Below, piece by piece: positions 24,799-34,105 of a stretch of DNA of 64,000 nt. The notes beneath the pieces are model-generated. The model was not told the DNA's origin, searched no databases, and worked only from the letters and a program-made list of their open reading frames with translations. This stretch comes from Pseudomonadaceae bacterium (GTDB taxonomy: Bacteria; Pseudomonadota; Gammaproteobacteria; Pseudomonadales; Pseudomonadaceae). The stretch covers positions 186,001 to 250,000 of the forward strand of contig CAAFUS010000013.1 of NCBI GenBank assembly GCA_900766265.1, written 5' to 3'. The position numbers and the translations under genes were made by a program. Within the stretch, counting starts at the first letter, position 1. Each line of letters begins with the position of its first letter.

Positions 24799-26150
24799 TC
24801 CACGTCGCTGTCGGTGGAGCGATAGTCGCTGCGGGTGAGGCCGTGGCGCTGCATCTTTTCGTTGAGCGTACGCCGCGGGACCTGCAGCAGCGCCATTACT
24901 TCGGTGATGTTGCCACGGCACTGCAGCAGCGCGTTGTGCAGGCAGCGCGCCTCGAAGGCTTCCATCTGCGCGCTGAGCGACTGATCCCCCGCCGAGGGCG
25001 CCACGGCCGGCGCCGCCGAGGCGGTCAGGCCCAGGGCGTGGCGTTCGGCGGCGTTGATCAGTTCGCGCACGTTGCCCGGCCAGTCGTGGCCCAGCAGGTG
25101 CGCCAGTTGCGCCGGGCTTGGCGGCGGCGCTTCGCGGCCGTGGCGCTGGGCGGCGCGCACGGCGAAATGCTCGAACAGCAGCGGGATGTCTTCGCGGCGC
25201 TCGCGCAGCGGCGGGATGTGCAGCTCGGCGACGTTGAGTCGGTACAGCAGGTCTTCGCGAAAGCGTCCGCCGCGCACTTCGTCCAGCAGGTCGGGCTTGG
25301 CTGCGCTGATGACCCGCAGGTCCACCTCGATGCTGCGGTTCGAGCCGAGCCGCTCGAGGGTCTTTTCCTGAAGCACCCGCAGCAGCTTGACCTGCTGCGC
25401 CAGGGGCATGCTTTCCACCTCGTCGAGGAACAGCGTGCCGCCGGCGGCATGTTCGATACGACCGATGCGTTTGCCCTGCGCCCCGGTGAAGGCGCCGCTC
25501 TCGTGGCCGAACAGCTCGCTCTCGAAAATGGTCTCGGGGATTGCGGCGCAGTTGAGCGCGACGAAGGGGCCGCCAGCGCGGCGACTGAAATCGTGCAACG
25601 AGCGGGCGACCAGCTCCTTGCCGCTGCCGGTTTCGCCACGGATCAGGATGTTGACGTCGGTGCCGGCCAGCTCCAGCACCTGGCGTCGCAAGGTCTGCAT
25701 TGCCCGCGAGACGCCGAGCAGCTGCGATTCGATACGGCCGCTGCGGGCGAACTGGTCGCGCAGCTGACGGTTTTCGCAGACCAGGCGGCGTTTGTCTTGG
25801 GCACGGCGCACACTGTCGAGCAGGCGCTCGGGGGTGAAGGGCTTCTCGATGAAGTCGTAGGCGCCTTGGTGCAGGGCCTGGACCGCCATAGGCACGTCCC
25901 CATGGCCGGTGACCATGATCACCGGCAGGTCGGCATCGATCGCCACCAGGCGTTCGAGCAGGCTCAGGCCGTCGATGTCGGGCATGCGCACGTCGCTGAT
26001 CACCACCCCGGCGAAGTCCCGGTCGATCAGTTCCAGCGCTTCGCGCGCGGTGGCGCAGCTGCGTACCGAAAAACCCGACAGCTCCAGCCATTGCTGGACC
26101 GCCTGGCGAATAGCCGCCTCGTCGTCGATGAAAATGACCTGCCCGCTCAC
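24795..26150 (-). CDS. dctD: C4-dicarboxylate sigma-54 response regulator DctD
   Basis: A 451-residue NtrC-family regulator. The receiver domain (about 3-115) has phosphoacceptor Asp53 in VVISDVRMPD. The AAA+ domain (about 145-375) has Walker A GETGSGKE, the sigma-54 contact loop GAFTGA and Walker B GGTLFLDEVE. A Fis-type HTH lies at the end (NITEVMALLQVPRRTLNEKMQRHG). GTG start behind AGGAG. With DctB upstream it would activate dicarboxylate transport genes from sigma-54 promoters. The dct transporter genes are not adjacent; the TRAP-type binding protein at 40101 is of a different subfamily. Confidence 0.88.
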   Translation of the reverse strand: MSGQVIFIDDEAAIRQAVQQWLELSGFSVRSCATAREALELIDRDFAGVVISDVRMPDIDGLSLLERLVAIDADLPVIMVTGHGDVPMAVQALHQGAYDFIEKPFTPERLLDSVRRAQDKRRLVCENRQLRDQFARSGRIESQLLGVSRAMQTLRRQVLELAGTDVNILIRGETGSGKELVARSLHDFSRRAGGPFVALNCAAIPETIFESELFGHESGAFTGAQGKRIGRIEHAAGGTLFLDEVESMPLAQQVKLLRVLQEKTLERLGSNRSIEVDLRVISAAKPDLLDEVRGGRFREDLLYRLNVAELHIPPLRERREDIPLLFEHFAVRAAQRHGREAPPPSPAQLAHLLGHDWPGNVRELINAAERHALGLTASAAPAVAPSAGDQSLSAQMEAFEARCLHNALLQCRGNITEVMALLQVPRRTLNEKMQRHGLTRSDYRSTDSDVD

Positions 26151-26213
26151 GCACTGCTCCTGCTTGTCGGCTTCAGCCTGTTGATACCGGCCCGTACGGG
26201 GCGCGGCAAGTGT

Positions 26214-28001
26214 TCATGTCACCGGCACCTGCGCCGGGGCGGCTGCTAGCCGCAGGGTGAACACCGCACCCAGTTCGTCGTTGCTCACCTCCAGGCTGCC
26301 GCCCAGGTCTCGGACGATGCCATAGGACACCGCCAGGCCCAACCCCAGACCCTGGCCGACCGGCTTGGTGGTGTAGAAGGGCTCGAAGACTTTCTCCAGG
26401 TCGTCGCCGACGACGCCACCACCGGTGTCGGCAACGGCGATCACCCAGCTGTCGCCCTCGCGGCGGCCGCTGATGCGCAGTTGCCTGCGTTCGCGGCCCG
26501 CCATCGCGTCGAGGGCGTTCTGCAGCAGGTTGATCAGCACCTGCTCCAGCCGGATGCCGTTGCCGATCACCTCGGCGTCCTTCGGCATCCGCACGATCAC
26601 CTCCACCGCGTCGCTGCGAATGCGCGGGGCCAGCAGCTGTAGGGCCTGGTCGAGCACATGGGCCTGGTTCAGCCGCTCGTGCAGGCCGCCCGGGCTCTTG
26701 CGGGCGAAGGTCTTCAGGTGACCGGTCAGCGCTGCCATGCGTTCGAGCAGGCTTTCGACCTGCACCAGCCCTTCGCGAACTTCCTCGGTGCGCTGATGGT
26801 CGAGCAGCAGGCGCAGGCTGCCGAGCTGCATGCGCAGGGCAGTCAGCGGCTGGTTGATCTCGTGGGCCATGGCGGCGGACATCTGCCCCAGGGCCGCCAT
26901 GCGCGCCGCGTGCACCAGCTCGTCCTGCGCGGTGCGCAGTTCGGCCGTGCGTGCCTGCACCAGCTGCTCCAGCTCGCTGCGGCTGCGTGCTTCGAGGCGC
27001 CGGGTCTTGCGCCGCTGGGCCAGGAACAGCAGCAGGAAGGCGAGGGTCATCCACACTCCGGCAGCGGCCAGGCGATAGCTTCGCACGCTCTCGGCGATGG
27101 TCTGGGGCTCCTGCAGCAGGTGCAGCGTCCAGCCTTCTTCGACCAGCGACAGGTGTTGCCAGAGGTAGTTGCGACGCCCGTCCGGTCCGTTCACCCGGCG
27201 TTGCTCGCTGCTCTCGTCCAGGCGCGCCAGCAGCTGGGATTCGAGCGGCTGCAGGTTCTGCTCGGCATAGCGACGCGCGGCCACCAGGCGCTCGCGGTTG
27301 GCGTCGCTGAGCGGGCTGAGATGGCGAAAGCGCCAGGCGGGGCGGTTGGTGAGGATGACGATGTCCAGCGAGTCGGCCACCAGCAGGATGCCGGGCTGTC
27401 CGACCCAATCGCGCTGCATCTCTTCGAGTTCCAGCTTCACCACCAGCACGCCAAGGGACCGACCCTGTTCATCCTTCACCGCGTGGGAAAGGAAGTAGCC
27501 CGGGATGCCGGTCGTCACCCCCACCGCGAAATAGCGCCCGGCGCCGTCGCTCATCGCGTCGCGAAAATATGGCCGGAAGGAATAGTTGTTGCCGACGAAG
27601 CTGGTCCACTCTCGCCAGTTGCTCGCCGCGATGGTGAGACCTTGGGCGTCGAGCAGATAGAGCACGGCCGAACCGGCGGCCTGGTTCTGCTGCTCGAGAC
27701 GCTCGTTGAGCAGCTGGCGCAGCACCTGATCGTCGGGCGACTTGAGCAGCTGAAGGATGTCGCTGTCGAGCGCCAGCAGGGCCGGCACCGAACGGAAGCG
27801 TTCAACCAGGGTGTGAATCGCCTGGCCATAGAGTTCGAGCTGGCCGCGCGCCTCCAGGCTGCGCTCGCTCCAGGCCCGGCGCTCGGCGAACTGGCCGGCA
27901 CCGTAGAGGCTGATCGCCAGACCCAGGAGAATCAGCAAGGTGATCGGCAGAAACGAACGGCTTCTAGGCAGGACGGGCATGGACGGCTCGGCACGGGGCA
28001 T
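26214..28001 (-). CDS. dctB: C4-dicarboxylate sensor histidine kinase DctB
   Basis: A 595-residue kinase. It has an N-terminal membrane helix (about 15-35), a large periplasmic double PDC/Cache domain (about 45-285; the FVGNNYSFRPYFRDAM and GIPGYFLSHAVKD motifs are those of DctB), a second membrane helix (about 300-320) and a coiled coil. HisKA (AALGQMSAAMAHEINQPL, phospho-His) and HATPase (INLLQNALDAM, then VADTGGG) follow. ATG at 28001 is chosen; longer frames start at TTG. It senses succinate, malate or fumarate and phosphorylates DctD, encoded 63 bases downstream. Confidence 0.88.
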   Translation of the reverse strand: MPRAEPSMPVLPRSRSFLPITLLILLGLAISLYGAGQFAERRAWSERSLEARGQLELYGQAIHTLVERFRSVPALLALDSDILQLLKSPDDQVLRQLLNERLEQQNQAAGSAVLYLLDAQGLTIAASNWREWTSFVGNNYSFRPYFRDAMSDGAGRYFAVGVTTGIPGYFLSHAVKDEQGRSLGVLVVKLELEEMQRDWVGQPGILLVADSLDIVILTNRPAWRFRHLSPLSDANRERLVAARRYAEQNLQPLESQLLARLDESSEQRRVNGPDGRRNYLWQHLSLVEEGWTLHLLQEPQTIAESVRSYRLAAAGVWMTLAFLLLFLAQRRKTRRLEARSRSELEQLVQARTAELRTAQDELVHAARMAALGQMSAAMAHEINQPLTALRMQLGSLRLLLDHQRTEEVREGLVQVESLLERMAALTGHLKTFARKSPGGLHERLNQAHVLDQALQLLAPRIRSDAVEVIVRMPKDAEVIGNGIRLEQVLINLLQNALDAMAGRERRQLRISGRREGDSWVIAVADTGGGVVGDDLEKVFEPFYTTKPVGQGLGLGLAVSYGIVRDLGGSLEVSNDELGAVFTLRLAAAPAQVPVT

Positions 28002-28048
28002 CGGCGCATGGTAAGCCAAAGCCCCTTCGCTCGCCGAGCGTTACGCCT

Positions 28049-29236
28049 TCAGGCCGAGGGGTAAAGGTCGGCGCGCGTCCAGGGAAGTTCGTGAGAGCCG
28101 TCCGCCAGCGGCTTGCTGGCGAGGATCTGGTGCAGATTGATCCAGTTGCGGCGAAAGCCATAGGCGCAGCCGGCCAGATACAGCCGCCAGATCCGCAGCG
28201 CGCGCTCGGGTACCAGCGCCCTGGCCTCCTCCAGGTGCGCTTCGAGCCGTTGGCTCCACAGCTCCAGGGTCTTGGCATAGTGCAGGCGCAGGCTTTCAAC
28301 ATCGACGATCTCCAGCCCGGTTTCGCTGATGCAGGCGCCAATGTTCACCAGGTGTGGCAGCTCGCCGTGGGGGAAGACGTAGCGGTCAATGAACTTGCCG
28401 GCGCCGTGGCCGACGGGCCGCCCGTCGACATGGCGGGCAGTGATTCCGTGGTTCATCACCAGGCCGCCGGGGCGCACGGCGCCGAACAGCTGCTTGCAGT
28501 AGAGTGGCAGGTTGGCGTGGCCGACGTGCTCGAACATGCCGACGCTGACCACCTTGTCAAAACCTTCATCGGCCGGCAGGTCGCGGTAGTCCATCAGCTC
28601 CAGGCGCACCCGATCCTCCAGCCCCTCGTCGGCGACGCGTTGGCGCGCCAGTGTCAGCTGCTCGCGGCTCAGGGTGATGCCGAACACCTCGGCGCCGTAC
28701 TCGCGCGCTGCGAAGCGCGCCAGCCCACCCCAGCCGCAGCCGACATCCAGCAGGCGGTCGCCCGGCTTCAGCCGCAGCTTGCGGCACAGATGGCGCAGCT
28801 TGGCCTGCTGGGCCTGGTCGAGGGACTCGTTGCCGGTCTCGAAGTAGGCGCAGGAATAGACCATGTCCTGGTCCAGCCAGAGGCTGTAGAACGCGTTGGA
28901 CAGGTCATAGTGATAGGAAATCGCCTTCGCATCGGTGGCCTTGTCATGCTCCTCGCGCGGCGGCGCGGTACTGGTGTCCCGCCCCAGCGCCCGGGTGAGC
29001 TCGTCGCCGATGCGGATCACCTCTTCGAGCGGCCCGTGCAGGTCGATGCGGCCTTCGACATAGGCCGCGCCGAGCACATCCAGGCTCGGATGGCCCAGTT
29101 GCGGAATCAGGTTGGGATCGTTGACGGTCAGCGTGACCCGCGGCGTCGGCCCGAGGTCGAGCTCCTTTCCATCCCATAATCGCAGCCGCAGCGGCAGGGC
29201 AAGTTCACGCAGAGCGGGAAGCAATGTGGCCAACAT
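28049..29236 (-). CDS. cfa: Cyclopropane-fatty-acyl-phospholipid synthase family methyltransferase
   Basis: A 395-residue SAM-dependent enzyme. The small N-terminal SCP2-like region (about 1-95) is followed by the CFA synthase domain: SYHYDLSNAFYSLWLD, SAM site LLDVGCGWGGLARFAA, KVVSVGMFEHVGH and the FIDRYVFPHGELP stretch. It methylenates double bonds in phospholipid acyl chains, a membrane response to stationary phase, acid or salt. Close paralogues modify lipids without being true Cfa, so the substrate is not certain. Probably monocistronic; the gap up to selC (29237-29416) shows no gene. Confidence 0.88.
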   Translation of the reverse strand: MLATLLPALRELALPLRLRLWDGKELDLGPTPRVTLTVNDPNLIPQLGHPSLDVLGAAYVEGRIDLHGPLEEVIRIGDELTRALGRDTSTAPPREEHDKATDAKAISYHYDLSNAFYSLWLDQDMVYSCAYFETGNESLDQAQQAKLRHLCRKLRLKPGDRLLDVGCGWGGLARFAAREYGAEVFGITLSREQLTLARQRVADEGLEDRVRLELMDYRDLPADEGFDKVVSVGMFEHVGHANLPLYCKQLFGAVRPGGLVMNHGITARHVDGRPVGHGAGKFIDRYVFPHGELPHLVNIGACISETGLEIVDVESLRLHYAKTLELWSQRLEAHLEEARALVPERALRIWRLYLAGCAYGFRRNWINLHQILASKPLADGSHELPWTRADLYPSA

Positions 29237-29416
29237 GCAGTTCTCCTCCTGGTCACTGAAGAAATCCTAGTCCACGCGGGCGATCTGTCAGGCTATCGAA
29301 ACGATAGGCAAGCGCTATCACCCCGCTGCGACTGACTGCTCGGCGAGAGACTGAGTGAAGGTCGTGGGAGTTCCCGATGTTGCGTGGCGGAGCGGGCTAG
29401 ACGAGCAAGCAGAAGA

Positions 29417-29512
29417 TGGCGGAAGGCAGTGGGAGTCGAACCCACCCGGGAACGGCTGCCGTCCCCAACCGGGTTTGAAGCCCGGCCGCACCACCGGGTG
29501 CGATTGCCTTCC
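29417..29512 (-). tRNA. selC: Selenocysteine tRNA (anticodon TCA)
   Basis: On the minus strand the 8-base acceptor stem GGAAGGCA pairs with TGCCTTCC, followed by an encoded GCCA end. The anticodon loop CTTCAAA sits in an extended stem (CCGGG/CCCGG) and gives anticodon TCA. The variable arm is long and GC-rich (GGACGGCAGCCGTTCC), and the T arm has GGTTCGACTCC. Length is 96 bases including CCA, as expected for tRNA-Sec. It lies 33 bases after selB on the same strand. Confidence 0.97.
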
Positions 29513-29545
29513 AGGAGGCGCCGGCTGAACAGCCGGATGCGCAGC

Positions 29546-31462
29546 CTACCCGAGCTGCGCTGATGATGCCAAGGCGCTGTCGCGGCGGATCTTGCGTTCG
29601 TTGCCGAAGCGGCGGGTGAAACCGATGCGGTCCAGGTGCTCAAGGAGCTGGATGCTGCGTTTGCGGCCCAGGCCGATACGGTCGCGGAACGCGGCGGCGC
29701 GGATCACCCCGCTGGCAGCTTCGAGGTCCAGGGCGATTTCGGCAAGGGTCTTGAGCGTCGCCTCCGGGTAGAAGAGGTCTTTGACCACCTGCTGCAGCAG
29801 GCCGAGGCGGGCGAGCTTGCGCAGCAGCAGACGCATCCGTGCTTCGTCGACGGTGAGTTCTCGGGCCAGGTCCCGTACCCAGGGCGGGTCGAAGCGGCCG
29901 GCTTCGAGCAATGGCCAGAGGCGGGCCTTGAGCGCTTCTTCCTCGTCGCTCAGGCGCACCCGGTGGTCGGGCCGATGCAGCCAGGGGCCGCTGGCCTCGA
30001 TCTCTCCCTGCGCCATCGCCTGCTCCAGCAGGGCGATGAACAGCGGCCGTTCCAGTTGCGGCAGAGCGAAGCGGCGCAAGCGGTCGCGATCCGGGCCGAG
30101 TTCGTCGGGCTGCTCTTCGTGAAAGCGCTGCAACGCTCGGACGAGTTCGGCTTCTAGCCGTTGCCAGCGGCCGCGCTCGAGCAACCGCGGACCTATTCGG
30201 GTATCGACTTCGATGGCCGAGTCGGGTAGCTGCCAGCCCTGCCGCGGGCGGTTGAACTGGCGTTCGAGCAGGAGCGGCTCCAGACCGTTGTCGGTCTCGC
30301 GGAGCAGGGCCGGCAGCGCCGCTTCCAGCCCCTCGCAAGTGAGCGCCCGCAACTGCGCCAGGCGCGCTTCGCGGCGGCGGTTGCGCGGGGGCGCGAAGGG
30401 GTCGAGCACACGGGCACCGCCCAGGGTGCGCTGCGCCGACTGGTCGCGGAGCACGACGCGGTCGCCGTGAACCGCAAGGGCCGGCGCGTTCAGCAGCAGC
30501 TGGGCGAAGCCGCGGCCGCCGGGCGCCAGGCTTTCGCCTTCGAGCAGCGCCAGGCGCCCAGTGACGTCCTGGGCACCCAGGTGGATGTGTACTGGCGTCC
30601 AGTGCCTGAGGTCGCGGGCCTCGCTGGGCAGCAGGTCGAGCTCGACGTCGAGGCGGGTGGTCGGGGCATGCAGTACGGGCGCCAGCAGCCAATCGCCACG
30701 GTGGATCTGCTCGACGCTGAGCCGCTCGCCGGCGAGGTTCAGGGCGACCCGCTGCCCGGCGCGGGCCTGGTCGGCTTCGCGGTTCTGCGCATGCAGGCCG
30801 CGAACCCGCACCGTCTTGCCGGACGGGCTCAGGGTCAGCTCGTCACCGACCTTCACGGTGCCGGCGAAGCTCGTACCGGTGACCACCACCCCGGCGCCGC
30901 TGACGCTGAAGGCGCGGTCGATGGTGAGCCGGAAATGACCCTGGTCGGCGCGCGCCTGGCAGGTCAGGGCGCGTTCGACGAGCGCCTGGCGCAAGGCGCC
31001 GACACCGGCGCCGGTCAGGCTCGAGACGGGAAAGCAGGGCGCGCCGGCGAGCGGTCCGGGCGCCAGCAGGGCGTCGACCTGTTCCCGTACTTCGGCGACC
31101 CGCGACTCGGGTACCCGGTCGGTCTTGGTCAGGGCCACCAGCGCTTGGCCGATGCCCAGCAATTCGACGATGGCGAGGTGTTCGCGGGTCTGGGGCATGA
31201 CGCCGTCGTCGGCGGCGACCACCAGCAGCACCAGGTCGATACCGCTGGCACCGGCCAGCATGTTGTGAACGAAGCGCTCGTGGCCGGGCACGTCGATGAA
31301 GCCGGTGAGGGTGCCTTCGCCCAAGGGGGCGTAGAGGTAGCCCAGGTCGATGGTGATGCCGCGCTCGCGCTCCTCGCGGCGGCGATCGCCTTCGCCGCCG
31401 GTCAGCGCCTTGAGAAGGGAGGTCTTGCCGTGGTCGATGTGGCCCGCGGTGCCGACGATCAT
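29546..31462 (-). CDS. selB: Selenocysteine-specific elongation factor SelB
   Basis: A 638-residue EF-Tu-like GTPase. The G motifs are AGHIDHGKTS, ERGITIDLG, DVPGHE and TKTD within residues 1-170. Beta-barrel domains 2-3 follow, then an EF-Tu-like domain 4 region and, at the C-terminus (about 390-635), the tandem winged-helix domains that bind SECIS RNA. It brings Sec-tRNA to the ribosome at UGA codons marked by a SECIS. The ATG overlaps the selA stop by 4 bases. The obvious client is fdnG in the same island. Confidence 0.97.
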   Translation of the reverse strand: MIVGTAGHIDHGKTSLLKALTGGEGDRRREERERGITIDLGYLYAPLGEGTLTGFIDVPGHERFVHNMLAGASGIDLVLLVVAADDGVMPQTREHLAIVELLGIGQALVALTKTDRVPESRVAEVREQVDALLAPGPLAGAPCFPVSSLTGAGVGALRQALVERALTCQARADQGHFRLTIDRAFSVSGAGVVVTGTSFAGTVKVGDELTLSPSGKTVRVRGLHAQNREADQARAGQRVALNLAGERLSVEQIHRGDWLLAPVLHAPTTRLDVELDLLPSEARDLRHWTPVHIHLGAQDVTGRLALLEGESLAPGGRGFAQLLLNAPALAVHGDRVVLRDQSAQRTLGGARVLDPFAPPRNRRREARLAQLRALTCEGLEAALPALLRETDNGLEPLLLERQFNRPRQGWQLPDSAIEVDTRIGPRLLERGRWQRLEAELVRALQRFHEEQPDELGPDRDRLRRFALPQLERPLFIALLEQAMAQGEIEASGPWLHRPDHRVRLSDEEEALKARLWPLLEAGRFDPPWVRDLARELTVDEARMRLLLRKLARLGLLQQVVKDLFYPEATLKTLAEIALDLEAASGVIRAAAFRDRIGLGRKRSIQLLEHLDRIGFTRRFGNERKIRRDSALASSAQLG

Positions 31463-32865
31463 GTCAGAGCCCCAGCCAGCTCGGGGAGTTGGGCAAGGAA
31501 GGTGGCCTCATCGTCGAGCTGGCGCACGTCGAGCCAGAGCGCGTCATCGGCGATGCGCCCGAGCACCGGGAAGGGAAGTGCGCGCAAAGCCTCTTCGAGC
31601 TGACGAAGGCTGCGGCCCTTGAGCCGCTTGGATTGCAACGGCCGCAGGCACAGCGCGGCGCTGGGCAGGCGCGCCACCGGTTGGGTGCCGCTGCCGATCA
31701 TGCCCAGCGCGTCGACCGTCTCGACCTGCCAAGAGTTGCCCAGATGTTGCGCGAGCAGCGGGGCGATCCGTTGTGCCTGAAGGCGGATGTCGGCCTGCGG
31801 TCGGCTGAGCAGGCGCAGGCTGGTCAGCCGTTCGGCGAGGCGATCCGGGTCGCGGTAGAGCGAGAGCACGGCTTCAAGTGCGGCGAGCGTGAGCTTGTCG
31901 ACCCGCAGGGCGCGCTTGAGGGGGTTCTTCTTGATCCGCGCGATCAGGTCCTTGTGGCCGACGATCAGCCCCGCCTGGGGGCCGCCGAGCAGCTTGTCGC
32001 CGCTGAAGGTGACGATGTCGGCGCCGTCGCGCAGCGCTTCCTGCACCGTCGGCTCCTTGGGCAGGCCCCAGCGCGTGAGGTCGACCAGGCTGCCGCTGCC
32101 CAGGTCTTCGAGCAGGGGCAGATGATGGCGGTCGGCGATGGCCGCGATGTCTGCAGTGGCGACGCTGTTGGTGAAGCCCTGGACGGTGTAATTGCTGGTG
32201 TGCACGCGCATCAGCAGACCGCTGCGCGGGCCAATGGCATTTTCATAGTCGCGGGCATGGGTGCGGTTGGTGGTGCCGACTTCATGCAGCTTCACGCCGG
32301 CGCGGGCCATGATGTCCGGGATGCGGAAGGCGCCGCCGATCTCGATCAGCTCGCCACGGGAGATGATGCCTTCCTTGCGCGCGCCGAGGCTGTTGAGTGC
32401 CAGCAGCACCGCGGCGGCATTGTTGTTGACCACCGTCACCGCCTCGGCACCGGTCAGTTCGCGGATCAGGCCTTCGATGAGGTCGTCCCGGTCGCCACGC
32501 TTGCCGGTGGCGAGATCGAATTCCAGGTTCAGCGGGTAGCGCGCGGCATGGGCCACCGCTTCGATGGCTTCCTCGGGCAGCAGCGCGCGGCCGAGGTTGG
32601 TATGCAGCACGGTGCCGGTGAGGTTGAACACACGCCGGATACGGCTGCGGTGGCGGGCATCGAGGCGTTCCCCGGCGCGTCCGGCCAGTACCGCTTCGCT
32701 CAGTTCGACTTCGCTGAGCTGGCCCTGGCGGGCCGGTTCGCGCAGCTCGTCGAGCAGCTGGCGCAAGGTATCGAGCAGGGATTCGCGGCCGTAGCGTTCG
32801 GCCAGGGGCTGGCACGCGGGGCTGCGCAGCAGGCGGTCAACGGAAGGAAGGCGTAAGGCGGTCAT
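31459..32865 (-). CDS. selA: L-seryl-tRNA(Sec) selenium transferase SelA
   Basis: A 468-residue PLP enzyme. The N-terminal tRNA-binding domain (about 1-75) is followed by RVFNLTGTVLHTNLGRALLP, the VNNNAAAVLLALN segment and the PLP-binding lysine in TFSGDKLLGGPQAG. It converts seryl-tRNA(Sec) into selenocysteyl-tRNA(Sec) with selenophosphate. SelD, which makes selenophosphate, is not in the window. The stop overlaps selB; 134 bases separate it from fdhE upstream. Confidence 0.97.
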   Translation of the reverse strand: MTALRLPSVDRLLRSPACQPLAERYGRESLLDTLRQLLDELREPARQGQLSEVELSEAVLAGRAGERLDARHRSRIRRVFNLTGTVLHTNLGRALLPEEAIEAVAHAARYPLNLEFDLATGKRGDRDDLIEGLIRELTGAEAVTVVNNNAAAVLLALNSLGARKEGIISRGELIEIGGAFRIPDIMARAGVKLHEVGTTNRTHARDYENAIGPRSGLLMRVHTSNYTVQGFTNSVATADIAAIADRHHLPLLEDLGSGSLVDLTRWGLPKEPTVQEALRDGADIVTFSGDKLLGGPQAGLIVGHKDLIARIKKNPLKRALRVDKLTLAALEAVLSLYRDPDRLAERLTSLRLLSRPQADIRLQAQRIAPLLAQHLGNSWQVETVDALGMIGSGTQPVARLPSAALCLRPLQSKRLKGRSLRQLEEALRALPFPVLGRIADDALWLDVRQLDDEATFLAQLPELAGALT

Positions 32866-32999
32866 GCGCCGAAACTCGGCAGCAGGCTGGAAGGCATCAG
32901 ATCACTCCGGCAATGGGCCGAAGGATTGTAGGGCAATGTGGCGAGCAAGCCCAACGCATGTTTCGGGCGGTGCCTGCACGGGGCAGGCACCGCTGGACG

Positions 33000-33929
33000 T
33001 CACTCCCCGCCAGGGGCGAGCAGCAGGTTCGGCGCCTGGCGCTGGAAGCCCTCGGCATCCAGGCGCATGTCCAGCGCCAGGCTCGCGAGGTCGGCCGAGA
33101 GCGCTTCGGCATCAGCGTCGAGTTCGAGGTAGACCTGCTTGAAGTAGGTCTTGCAGCTGGGGCACGTCTCGGCCTTGAGCGGCGCCTTTTCGGCGGTGAC
33201 CTTGTCTGTCTCAAGGCTGACGTAGTCCAGGCCCTTGGTCGATTCGCAGCCGGTGCACTTGACCCGTACGAAGTGCCACTCGCAGGCGCACAGCGAGCAG
33301 ACCAGGTAACGCAGGCCGTTGTGCTTGCCGCGGTGGCGGATCACCCCGGCCATGGCTGGCGAGCCGCAGCAAGGGCAACGGCTGCCGCTGCCGATATCGC
33401 TCACGCTGTCTTCGGGCAGGTCGAGCAACCAGTGGCTCCAGGCGAGCTGCAAGCCGGCGCCGAGGAAGGGCACTACCGCAGCGGGAACGCCGTCGTACTG
33501 CCCGGCCAGCAAGAGTACCGCCCAGGCACGGCGTTGACCGGCATCGGCGCGCTTGAGCTGTTCCAGCGCCGCGTTGACCGCGGGCTTTTCAGGCGTCGGG
33601 TAGGCTTGAAGCAGGGCGTCGAGCATAGCGAGCCAGGCGTCTTCACGCACCAGCGTGTCGGCGGCCAGCGGGGGCATGCCGTGCTTGCGGCTCTGCTCGA
33701 GGCGATTCTCGTCGCGCTCGGGCATGGCCGGCGGGTTGTCCAACACCTGCTGCTGGGCACGGCACAGGCCGGCGACCAGGCGCAGGTAGTCGCCCAGCGG
33801 ATGACCTTCGGCCAGGGTCTCCAGCCGGGCGGCGCGCAGGGCGAAGAGTTTGGCTGGCGGCAGGTGGATGGAAGGGGGAGTGGCGGCCGAGGCTGCAATC
33901 TGCTCCGGCTCGAGGATCTGACCAGCCAC
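33000..33929 (-). CDS. fdhE: Formate dehydrogenase accessory protein FdhE
   Basis: A 309-residue cytoplasmic protein with four zinc-ribbon type CxxC motifs in the second half: CPCCGS, CSLCACEWH, CTGCES and CPSCKTYFKQ, at the usual FdhE positions. FdhE binds the catalytic subunit FdnG before Tat export and is needed for active, respiratory formate dehydrogenase. It starts with GTG behind GGAG. Placed between fdnI and selA in the same orientation. Confidence 0.95.
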   Translation of the reverse strand: MAGQILEPEQIAASAATPPSIHLPPAKLFALRAARLETLAEGHPLGDYLRLVAGLCRAQQQVLDNPPAMPERDENRLEQSRKHGMPPLAADTLVREDAWLAMLDALLQAYPTPEKPAVNAALEQLKRADAGQRRAWAVLLLAGQYDGVPAAVVPFLGAGLQLAWSHWLLDLPEDSVSDIGSGSRCPCCGSPAMAGVIRHRGKHNGLRYLVCSLCACEWHFVRVKCTGCESTKGLDYVSLETDKVTAEKAPLKAETCPSCKTYFKQVYLELDADAEALSADLASLALDMRLDAEGFQRQAPNLLLAPGGE

Positions 33930-34105
33930 GGAGGGCTCCTTTGTAAAAGGTTGGAGCCTGATCGACAGGCTCCAATGATGGTATCAAGGCGAGGTCGGCT
34001 GTCATGCCCATCGGCGTGCCGCCGGTCGCCTGGTGCTCGCATCCCAGGAAGGGGGACGCGGGAGAAGAGGGGGAGCGACGGGCAGCGGGGCCACCCGTCA
34101 CGTCC

